NCBI GenBank assembly: GCA_021846605.1
Contig: JAJZWQ010000064.1
Coordinates: forward strand, 1 to 15,946
Source of the DNA: Bacillota bacterium
Lineage (GTDB): Bacteria; Bacillota_E; RBS10-35; JAJYVN01
DNA length: 15,946 bases
Reading direction: 5' to 3'
Shown: positions 1 through 7,236 of the stretch, piece after piece
How the letters are laid out: each line of letters starts with the position of its first letter
Position numbering within the stretch: position 1 is the stretch's first letter
Notes under the pieces: model-generated
What the model was told of the DNA's origin: nothing
Database searches by the model: none
What the model saw: the letters and a program-made list of their open reading frames with translations, nothing else
Made by a program: the position numbers and the translations under genes

Positions 1-468
1 GCGGCACTGCCGGGCGACGGGGGGCGGGGCGTCTGACCACGCTCCCGGGGGCGCCGCAGGGCCTGACCTTGTCGCGCACGACGAATGCCGGCTGCCGCCC
101 CGGGTAGGGGGCCAAGCGGCGGTGGATGTGCCTGCCGCCGTCACGTTGCTCAACGCTCGTGGATCGCGGGCGGTACCCACGGCCACGGTCGCAAGCGGCG
201 CACAGCGAACTGACCTCGGCGCCGGAGGCGTCGCCGACGGCAGTGCACGCACCCGCGTGACCGCGTGTGGCGAGCGGTCCCGATCCGCGACAGCGCGCAG
301 AACCACCATGCCCGTGGGCTCAGCCAGCGCCGGCGGCAGCGCTTACCTGCCAGGCCGGGCTGCTGCTGGGCGGGCAGAGGAACAACCGGGCCCCCGCGGG
401 CGCTGTGCCTGGACTGACCCCGCCTCGTCGGGGCTCGGCGGCGAGGGTGGCCGCTGGGGTGCACTTTC
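1..468. other. Stretch without a supportable gene
   Basis: No open frame here looks like a known protein or has a convincing start and ribosome binding site. The first 36 bases read on the plus strand as an open frame ending in TGA at 34-36. This could be the last residues of a gene lying to the left, but eleven codons cannot prove it. A short GC hairpin (CCCCG at 418-422, CGGGG at 429-433) has no T-tract. I see no RNA gene, insertion sequence or repeat array. Confidence 0.5.
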
Positions 469-504
469 GGGCGGTGGGTGGCCGTGCCCGGCGGCCCACC
501 GCCC
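469..504 (-). terminator. Strong GC hairpin, candidate terminator of the lipoprotein gene
   Basis: Arms 469-484 and 489-504 pair at 14 of 16 positions plus one G-T wobble, around a four-base loop. The hairpin begins seven bases past the minus-strand stop codon at 511-513, where an intrinsic terminator is expected. No T-run follows on the minus strand (it reads CCGAAAGTGC), so this would be a tailless terminator of the kind proposed for GC-rich genomes, or an mRNA 3'-end stabiliser. Confidence 0.5.
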
Positions 505-510
505 CCGTCC

Positions 511-1468
511 TCAACCACCCCAGCCCGGGTGGCCGGCCAGGCTGGCGGCGGCATTCCACAGCGCGTTGCCCGGGTCGGTCAGGGTCGGGAAGGTGCCGGG
601 CTTGCCGAAGGTGACAAAGCCGCAAGTGCCCTGGCTGACCGTCACCGCCTGCCCGTCCGATCCCGCAAACGTCAGGACGACCTCCCGCCCCAGGTCTGCG
701 GGGCAATTCATTACCCCTGGCGCCGCCGTCGGCAGGCCCTGGACCAAGCCGCTGAGGTTGGCGATCTCCGCGCGGCTGGTTACCGCCATGCTGGCGACGG
801 TGTTTTGCGGGATACCATCCAGCAGTTGGATCTGCACTTGGGTGACGCCGGCCGGCAGCTCCTCCGCCTTGGGCCGGGCCGGGACCCAGATGACCATCGC
901 GTCATAGCGCACCAGCGTCTGCCCTGCCGTGCCCGCCTTGACGGAGACCTGCACCCCGGGCGTCAGGGCCGGCCGCCGTCCTCTGGGCGAAGGCCACCCC
1001 CTGGCTCGAGACGCCCCCCGGGCCGTTGGAACTGGCCGAGCCGACCTGGTGCAGCCCCTTGGCCGTTGCCTGCCGCCTGATCCAGGCCAGGACGGTCGCC
1101 GGGTCGGCGGGCACCTTCCACTGGCGGTACAGGTCGACGAGATTGCTGGACGCGGGTACGCCCATCGCCGGGGACAGACCGAGCACCGCGGGCACCTGCA
1201 CCGGCGCGCCTCCAGCGGCCGGCGTATAGGCCTGGTCGCTGACCAGTTCGGCGCCCGGGTAGGCGGGCAAGAGGTTGAGCAGGGTCTGGGCCTGGGCCCG
1301 GGCCGCCGATACCGATGTCGGCTGGCCGGCGGCATTGCGGGCTTGGGTCTGGCCAGTCGGCGCGACGCCCTGGCGCGGCGCGTTGGCGTATCCCCCGGAC
1401 CCGCAGGCCGAAAGCGCCAGCACCGTCCCCATCAGCGGTACGGCAAGCGGGATCCTGCTGCGGCGCAT
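511..1468 (-). CDS. Secreted lipoprotein of unknown function, frameshifted
   Basis: Read from ATG at 1468, the protein opens with a lipoprotein signal peptide: Arg-rich start, hydrophobic stretch and lipobox LSAC with Cys22. A Thr/Gly/Ala/Gln-rich linker follows. AGGGGGG on the minus strand, a few bases before the ATG, supports this start. The frame is sensible to about residue 168 (AFAQRTAAGP, near 965-990). Homology-like sequence then continues in the frame one base later (TPGVQVSV through VRYDAMVIWVPARP) to the TGA at 511-513. The DA-x-V-x-W-x-P-x-RP pattern recalls a family of uncharacterised actinobacterial exported proteins (from memory). The full product would be about 318 residues. 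The break is either a single-base sequence error or a real disabling mutation. The gene starts 59 bases after the DinB-like gene and probably shares its transcript. Function unknown. Confidence 0.7.
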
Positions 1469-1527
1469 CGCGTCCCCCCTCCCGGGGACTCCGACGGCGG
1501 GAGCGCCTGCCTGGTTCCCGGGCGGCA

Positions 1528-2025
1528 TCAGTTTTCGCGGAGCCAGGCGATGAGATCGGTGTTGGCCGGGGGCATCCCCAGCGCCCGCAAAAGCGCGGCC
1601 ACCTGGCCGCGATAGGCGGCCGAATGGTGGGAGACGTGCAGCCACACCCAGCCCAAAGGGGTCTGGTGGGTGGCGCCCCCAGTGGTGCGGTACTGGATCG
1701 GCGCCTCGGGGTCCATCCCCCGGGCCACGTCGCGCCAGCCGCCCCACACCTCTGGCCAGAGGCGAACCAGCTGCGCGCGGTCGGTTGCGCCCCCGGGGGG
1801 ACCCACCTGTACGGGGGAGCGTCCCCGCACCCGCTCAAGCCACGTCCATTCGGTGGCGAAGAGGTGCTCCACCGTGCCGGCCAGGGAGCCGTGGCTGGAG
1901 GGCAGCGGCTGTCGCCAGATCTCCTCGGGGAGGTCACGGACGGTGGCCCAAACTCGGCCGTCGGCCCATGCCAGGTATTCGGCCAGCTGTTGGTACCGGG
2001 CCGCCGTCGCGCCTGCCCCCGCCAT
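1528..2025 (-). CDS. DinB/YfiT-fold putative metal-dependent protein
   Basis: This 165-residue protein matches the DinB four-helix-bundle family in size and pattern: an N-terminal helix, a GSLAGTVEHLFATEW segment (residues 46-60) with the usual first metal His at 54, and a late helix with H133/H134 before the family's RGQ signature (139-141). The third ligand, normally His directly before RGQ, is Tyr138, so metal binding may be altered. Family members include thiol-S-transferases (bacillithiol or mycothiol) and proteins of unknown role; this one cannot be placed. The ATG at 2025 shares a base with the TGA of the upstream dienoyl-CoA reductase gene (TGATG), with GGGAG five bases before it, so translation is probably coupled. 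Confidence 0.8.
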   Translation of the reverse strand: MAGAGATAARYQQLAEYLAWADGRVWATVRDLPEEIWRQPLPSSHGSLAGTVEHLFATEWTWLERVRGRSPVQVGPPGGATDRAQLVRLWPEVWGGWRDVARGMDPEAPIQYRTTGGATHQTPLGWVWLHVSHHSAAYRGQVAALLRALGMPPANTDLIAWLREN

Positions 2026-4055
2026 CAGATCTCCCGTCCCACGCGCATGCCCTCGTAGATCGCCCGCTCGGCGTCGAGTTCGGCGGCCAACCGCGCCCCG
2101 CCGATCACATGGCAGGCGACCCGGCCGGCGAGTATCTGCCCGAGGCGATCTTCCGGCTCCTGGCCGCAGGCCAGGACGACCGTATCGGCGGGGATGAGCT
2201 CTGGCCCGTCTGGGCCGGCCACGATGACCCCTTCCGGGGTGATGGCCTGGTAGGTAATCCCGGTGCGCATGCGCACGCCGCGTTGGCGCAAGAGGGCCAA
2301 AAGCGCCCAGCGGGTGGTGCGGCCCAAAAGCGGCCCGATCCTGGACCCGCGGCGCAGCAGGGTGATCTCCCGCCGGCCGGCAAGCGACACCTGGGCCCGT
2401 GCGGCCTCAGGCACGCCGTAGCGCTGCAGGAAGGTGACGGCCTCGGGGGTGGCCGGTCCCTGTTCGGAGAGGAAATGGGCGAGGTCGCAGCCGACGCCCC
2501 CCGCCCCGATGATGGCCACCCGTTCCCCCACGGTGACGCGGCCGCTGAACACGTCGGGGTACCGCACCACATGCGGCAGGCCGACACCGGGGAGCGCGTC
2601 GGGATCGGGGACCCGCGGCCGGACCCCGGTGGCGATGACGACCGCGTCAAACCCGGCCAGTTCGTCCGGGCGCGGGTCGGCCGCCAGTTCGAGCCGCACG
2701 CCGGCGTCGGCCAGGGCCACCCCGTAATAACGGAGCGTCTCGGCGAACTCCCCCTTGCCGGGGACGCGCATCGCGTAGCGCAGTTGCCCGCCCAGGGAGG
2801 GGGCCCGTTCGAAAAGGGTCACGGTATGACCCCGCAAGGCCAACACGCGCGCGGCTTCCATGCCGGCTGGGCCCCCGCCGACCACGGCCACCCGCCGAGG
2901 GGCCGGAGCCTGGGACAGGGCCAGTTCGCGCTCGCGGCCGGCCGTCGGGTTGACCAGGCAGCTGGCCGGCCGCGGCGGACGGTCGAGCACGTGGTCCAGG
3001 CAGGCCTGGTTGCAGGCGACGCAGACGTTGATGCGGTCGGGCCGCCCCTGCTGCACCTTGCGCACGAACTCGGGGTCGGCCAGAAATGGCCGGCCCAAGG
3101 AGACGAAGTCGGCGGCGCCGGAGGCCAGCACGCGTTCGGCCACCTCCGGTGTGGAGATGCGGTTGGAGGCCAGGACCGGGATGGTGACGGCGTGGCGCAC
3201 CCCTGCCGCCACACTGGCGAATGCGGCCCGGGGGACCAGCATACCGACAGTCGGAACCGGCGACTCGTGCCAGCCCACCCCGATGTCCAGGCCGTCCACC
3301 CCGACTCCCTCCAGCGCCTGGGCGAAGGTCAGGATGTCCTCCCAGGGGGTGCCGCCCTCGACGAGGTCCGCCCCGGATAGGCGGTAGAGGAGGGGGGAGT
3401 CCGAACCCAGCGCCCGGCGCACTTCCTCCGCCACCAGGAGCGGGAAACGGCGCCGGCCGGCCGCGTCTCCCCCCCAGCGGTCGGTGCGGGTATTGGTGGC
3501 GGGCGCCAAGAACTCGTTCAGGAGGTAGCCCTCTGAGCCCATGATCTCGACGCCGGCAAACCCCAGTTCCAGGGCCCGTCGCGCGCAGCCGGCGAACGCG
3601 GCCGCCAGTTCGGGCAGCTCGTCGGACCCCAGGGCCCGCGGCGGATCCGGGTTCAGACGGGTGGGGACGGCCGCGGGCGCAACCGGGGCCAACCCCGTGT
3701 CCGCGCGGTGGGCGTAGCGGCCGGCGTGAAACAGCTGCATCAGGATGTGGCCGCCCTCCGCGCGCACGGCCGCCGCCACCTGGGCCAGCGCCCGCTCGTC
3801 CGGGTCGCGGCCCGCGACGAAGTAGTTGCCGCCTTCCCCAACGCCGTCACGGGTCACGGCCACGCCGCCGCTGATGAGCAGGGCGGCCCCTCCCCGGGCC
3901 CGCGCGCGGTAGAAGGCAGCGATGCGCTCGGCATCGGTGTCCGGGCCCTCCAGGCCCAGGTGCATGGCCCCCATGCAGATCCGGTGGGGGAGTGGGAGGG
4001 GTCCGATGCGGCCGGGCCGGAGCAGGTAGGGCCAGGGGCTTGCGTGCTCTTGCAT
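2025..4055 (-). CDS. fadH: FadH-type NADPH-dependent 2,4-dienoyl-CoA reductase (OYE family, FMN/FAD/4Fe-4S)
   Basis: The 676 residues align along their whole length with E. coli FadH (672 aa, recalled). An Old Yellow Enzyme-type TIM barrel (about 8-340) starts with GAMHLGLEG and carries the catalytic pair Tyr177 (in MGSEGYLLNEFL) and His263 (in GWHE). The iron-sulfur cysteines are C345, C348, C352 and C366. The C-terminal half is a pyridine nucleotide-disulfide oxidoreductase module with FAD motif GGGPAG (393-398) and a second dinucleotide motif IGAGGVG (516-522). The family reduces conjugated dienoyl-CoA to enoyl-CoA with NADPH in the cytoplasm. All catalytic residues are present. The gene lies back to back with the EPSPS-like/CoA-ligase fusion, so its substrate here may be a cyclohexadiene-carboxyl-CoA rather than a fatty acyl diene (inference). 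The ATG at 4055 fits the homologue's N terminus but has no obvious Shine-Dalgarno sequence. Confidence 0.92.
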   Translation of the reverse strand: MQEHASPWPYLLRPGRIGPLPLPHRICMGAMHLGLEGPDTDAERIAAFYRARARGGAALLISGGVAVTRDGVGEGGNYFVAGRDPDERALAQVAAAVRAEGGHILMQLFHAGRYAHRADTGLAPVAPAAVPTRLNPDPPRALGSDELPELAAAFAGCARRALELGFAGVEIMGSEGYLLNEFLAPATNTRTDRWGGDAAGRRRFPLLVAEEVRRALGSDSPLLYRLSGADLVEGGTPWEDILTFAQALEGVGVDGLDIGVGWHESPVPTVGMLVPRAAFASVAAGVRHAVTIPVLASNRISTPEVAERVLASGAADFVSLGRPFLADPEFVRKVQQGRPDRINVCVACNQACLDHVLDRPPRPASCLVNPTAGRERELALSQAPAPRRVAVVGGGPAGMEAARVLALRGHTVTLFERAPSLGGQLRYAMRVPGKGEFAETLRYYGVALADAGVRLELAADPRPDELAGFDAVVIATGVRPRVPDPDALPGVGLPHVVRYPDVFSGRVTVGERVAIIGAGGVGCDLAHFLSEQGPATPEAVTFLQRYGVPEAARAQVSLAGRREITLLRRGSRIGPLLGRTTRWALLALLRQRGVRMRTGITYQAITPEGVIVAGPDGPELIPADTVVLACGQEPEDRLGQILAGRVACHVIGGARLAAELDAERAIYEGMRVGREI

Positions 4056-4211
4056 ACGGGGGGGATTCGTCCGGACGCGCGTCCTCCCCTACCTTAGTGC
4101 GCGCCCGCCACGGCAGGATGCCGCAGGGGCGTGGTGAAGCTTTGCCAGCGTTTCCAGCGCAGGACCCAGGCGCGACATTCTCCGGCCGCGGCCGGTACGA
4201 GGTGAGGACCA
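4056..4211. promoter_or_regulatory. Divergent intergenic region with palindromes
   Basis: These 156 bases separate two divergently transcribed metabolic genes and must hold both promoters. A perfect 14-base palindrome, CCGGCCGCGGCCGG (4182-4195), lies just before the ribosome binding site of the fusion gene. A smaller inverted repeat, CGGCA/TGCCG (4111-4123), lies mid-region. The palindrome could be an operator or a chance product of high GC. I found no sigma-70 promoter pair I would defend; a TTGCCA at 4142-4147 lacks a matching -10. GAGGTGAGG at 4199-4207 is the ribosome binding site for the GTG at 4212. Confidence 0.4.
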
Positions 4212-7193
4212 GTGCTCCGACTGGTGGCCGAGCCACCCCCGCAGGGACGGCTGAGTGGAACCATTGCCCTGCCCGCCTCCAAGTACCATGCCCACCGGGC
4301 CCTGATCCTCGGCTCGCTGGCCGAGGGCTGTACCCGCATCACCGGCCGCACCGGGGCGCTGCATGTGCGCGCCACGTTTGGGGCGCTGCGGCGGATGGGC
4401 ACGCGCATCCAGAAGGACGCCAGCGGCTACCGGGTGTGGGGCGGGCCCTACCGCCCCGTCGACACCGACATCAGCGTCGGTTCCTCGGGCAGCACGCTGC
4501 AGTTCCTGCTGGGGCTGGGGTGCCGGTCGGTTGGGCCCGCCCTCACCTTCGACGGCCAGAAATACTTCCGGCGGCGCCCCATCGGACCCATGCTCGCGGC
4601 CCTGGGCACGCTGGGCGTGGAACTGGAGAGCACCGGCGAGGGGCTGCCGGTGCGGGTGCACCCTGGCCGGCCCCGTGGCGGGCGGGTGGAGGTCTCCGGG
4701 CAGCTCTCGCAGTGGATCTCCGGCCTGCTGCTCCTGTCGCCGTTCGCCTCGCAGGACACCGAGATCGTGGTGACCGGGCCGCTGAACGAGCGCCCCTACC
4801 TTGAGTTGACCATCGCCATGATGGCCGCCTGGGGGGTGCAGGTGGAGGCGGCACCTGATCTGCGCCACCTGATGGTGGCTTCCGGCCAGCGCTACCAGCC
4901 TGCCGCCTACACCCTGCCGGCAGACCTGTCTTCGGCCGCCTTCCCCCTGGTGGCGGCCGCCCTGATGCCCTCGGACGTCACCCTGACGGGCATCGATCCG
5001 GATCCGGACCATCCGGAGGCGCGCATCCTGGACATCCTGGCCGAGGCGGGGGTGTCGTTGGAGTTTGACCCCGCCGGCCGCCGCGTGCGCATCCGCGGCG
5101 ACGGCCGCCCGCAGGGGGTGCGCATCGACTGCCGCGACACCCCCGACCTTTTGCCCATCGCCGCCGTCTTCGGCGCGCTGGCCCGCGGCACGACGATCCT
5201 GGACAACGTGCAGACCAACCGGCTGAAGGAATCTGACCGCGTGGCCTCGATGCTGCAGTTGCGCAAGATGGGTGTGCGCATCGACGAGGAGGGGGACAGC
5301 CGCCTGGTGATCCATGGCGTCGACCGCTTGCGTCCGGCGTCCCTGTCCTCCTTCAACGACCACCGCGTCCTCATGAGTCTGGCGATCGCGGGCGCTCTGA
5401 CCGACGGCGGCCCGACCGAGATCTCGTACCCCCAGGCCTACCGCATCTCCTACCCCGAGTTTCTCGAGCACATGCAGACCCTGGGGTTACCGCTGCGCGT
5501 GCAGCGCACGGATGCGGAATCGGATCCGGGGCCCTGGGCCAGCACGCCCTCGCAGGGCGCCGATCCCGAACTGACGAGCATGATGCCGGCGGAGTGGGCA
5601 CGGGTGCACCGCCAGCGCGGCCTGTGGCCGGAGCGCCGCATCACGGACTACCTGGACGACGCGGCCGCCTGGACGCCGGACCGTCCCGCCGTGGTCGACC
5701 CCAGCCGGGGCGAGGAGAGGGCCCTCAGCTACCGGCAACTGCAGGACGCGGTGGACCGCGTCGCCACGGCGCTTGCCCGGCGCGGCGTCCGCCCAGGGGA
5801 ACCGGTCGCCTTTCAGCTGCCGAACTGGTGGGAGTTCGTGGTGCTGCAACTGGCGCTGGTGCGGATCGGCGCCGTCGCCTGCCCGCTGATGCACATCTTC
5901 CGCGAGCGCGAACTCCGCTTCATGCTGAGGCAGAGCGGCTGCCGCTGGCTGTTTGTGCCCTCGGCCTTCCGCCGCCACGACTACGTGGCCATGGCGCGCG
6001 GCCTGCAGGCCGAACTGCCGGCCCTGGAGCACGTGGTCGTGGTGGGGGAGGCGCCAGCGGGGACGCTCTCGTTCGCCACGCTCCTGAAGGAGGCGCCCGA
6101 CCAGCCCCTCTTGGCCAGCCGGCGACCGCGCCCCGACGCGGTGGTGCAGTTGCTCTACACCTCGGGCACCTCGGGTGAGCCCAAGGGGGTGCTGCACTCC
6201 CACAACACCCTGCTGGCCGGACTGCAGGCGCACATGCGCCATTTCCGCCTGACCGACCGGGACACCGGTTTCATCCCGTCGCCGCTGGGGCACCAGACCG
6301 GGTTCCTCTATGGCATGTGGTTGGCGGTGGCCCTGGGCGCGACCGCCGTGCTCCAGGACATCTGGGACGCGAAGGTGGCCTGGGACCTGATGGACCGCTG
6401 GAAAGTCGCCTTCGTCCAGGCCGCGACGACGTTCCTGGTCGACCTGACGGCGGTCTCCGAGGAGCGCGGAGCCGGTCCCGCGGGGCTGCGCATCTTCGTC
6501 GCCACCGGCGCCCCGGTGCCGCGCGTGCTGGCCCGCCAGGCCCGCGAGGTGCTCGCCTGCGAGGTCATCGGCGGCTGGGGTTCAACCGAGAGCGGCCTGG
6601 TGGCCGCCGGCAGTCCGGGTGATCCGCCCGACCGCCTGTGGCAGACGGACGGGCGCGTGATCGACGGCATGGCGATGCGGGTGGTCGACGACGCCGGTCG
6701 CGAGCTTGCGCCCGGCGAGCAGGGACGCTACCAGGTGTGGACGGCGGGGATGTTCGTCGGCTACCTGGGCCACCCCGAATGGTACCGGGGGGCCTTCCCC
6801 GAGCCGGGCTGGTTTGACACCGGCGACCTTGCGGTCATCGACCGCGACGGGTATATGCGCATCAGTGGTCGCATCAAGGACGTGATCAACCGCGGTGGCG
6901 AAAAGATCCCGGTGGCCGAAATCGAGGAGTGCCTGTATGCGCACCCGGCGATCGCCGAAGTGGCCGTCGTGGGGATGCCCGACCCGCGCCTGGGGGAACG
7001 CGCCTGCGCCGTCGTTGTCCTGCGCGAGGGGGCCCACCTGACGCTGGCGGATGTGCAGGCACACCTGGATGCCGCCCGAATGGCCAAACAATACTGGCCC
7101 GAACGGCTGGAACTCCGGATGCAGCTTCCCCGTACCCCTAGTGGCAAGATTCAGAAGTTCGTGCTGCGCCAGCAGGTGGCCGAGCGGGTGTAG
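4212..7193 (+). CDS. EPSP synthase-like domain fused to acyl-CoA ligase (AMP-dependent)
   Basis: One uninterrupted 993-residue frame. Residues 1-430 form a complete EPSP synthase (AroA) fold: PASK (21-24), GSSGST (90-95), RRPIG (121-125), LSQWISG (165-171), RLKESDR (337-343) and FNDHR (381-385). Residues 431-456 are a Pro/Ser/Asp-rich linker. Residues 457-993 are a complete acyl-adenylate/CoA ligase: YTSGTSGEPKG (649-659), GWGSTES (788-794), WFDTGD (867-872), SGRIKD (885-890) and catalytic Lys979 in PSGKIQK. The ligase half resembles short-chain or alicyclic acid CoA ligases. GTG at 4212 is preceded by GAGGTGAGG. No Shine-Dalgarno sequence precedes the internal ATGs at 5580 and 5583, which argues against two separate proteins. 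Several AroA substrate residues are changed (S23 to Tyr25, S169 to Leu165, S197 to Glu193, K411 to Ile412; E. coli numbering first), so ordinary chorismate-pathway EPSPS activity is doubtful. Likely role: activation of a shikimate-derived ring acid to its CoA ester. Confidence 0.9.
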   Translation: MLRLVAEPPPQGRLSGTIALPASKYHAHRALILGSLAEGCTRITGRTGALHVRATFGALRRMGTRIQKDASGYRVWGGPYRPVDTDISVGSSGSTLQFLLGLGCRSVGPALTFDGQKYFRRRPIGPMLAALGTLGVELESTGEGLPVRVHPGRPRGGRVEVSGQLSQWISGLLLLSPFASQDTEIVVTGPLNERPYLELTIAMMAAWGVQVEAAPDLRHLMVASGQRYQPAAYTLPADLSSAAFPLVAAALMPSDVTLTGIDPDPDHPEARILDILAEAGVSLEFDPAGRRVRIRGDGRPQGVRIDCRDTPDLLPIAAVFGALARGTTILDNVQTNRLKESDRVASMLQLRKMGVRIDEEGDSRLVIHGVDRLRPASLSSFNDHRVLMSLAIAGALTDGGPTEISYPQAYRISYPEFLEHMQTLGLPLRVQRTDAESDPGPWASTPSQGADPELTSMMPAEWARVHRQRGLWPERRITDYLDDAAAWTPDRPAVVDPSRGEERALSYRQLQDAVDRVATALARRGVRPGEPVAFQLPNWWEFVVLQLALVRIGAVACPLMHIFRERELRFMLRQSGCRWLFVPSAFRRHDYVAMARGLQAELPALEHVVVVGEAPAGTLSFATLLKEAPDQPLLASRRPRPDAVVQLLYTSGTSGEPKGVLHSHNTLLAGLQAHMRHFRLTDRDTGFIPSPLGHQTGFLYGMWLAVALGATAVLQDIWDAKVAWDLMDRWKVAFVQAATTFLVDLTAVSEERGAGPAGLRIFVATGAPVPRVLARQAREVLACEVIGGWGSTESGLVAAGSPGDPPDRLWQTDGRVIDGMAMRVVDDAGRELAPGEQGRYQVWTAGMFVGYLGHPEWYRGAFPEPGWFDTGDLAVIDRDGYMRISGRIKDVINRGGEKIPVAEIEECLYAHPAIAEVAVVGMPDPRLGERACAVVVLREGAHLTLADVQAHLDAARMAKQYWPERLELRMQLPRTPSGKIQKFVLRQQVAERV

Positions 7194-7236
7194 GCCGGCC
7201 GCAGGCTGTGGCACCAGAGGCGGGAGGCAGGTGCGC

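Noticed and set aside
122..1335. Long plus-strand open frames opposite the lipoprotein gene.
   Set aside because: They are antisense shadows produced by high GC; they lack domains and convincing starts, and the minus strand has a signal peptide and lipobox.
4142..4179. A sigma-70 promoter for the fusion gene using TTGCCA as -35.
   Set aside because: No acceptable -10 occurs at 16-18 bases spacing.
4089..5471. A 460-codon minus-strand open frame opposite the EPSPS-like domain.
   Set aside because: Low-complexity His/Gln/Arg/Gly-rich translation typical of antisense frames; the plus strand has clear EPSPS motifs.
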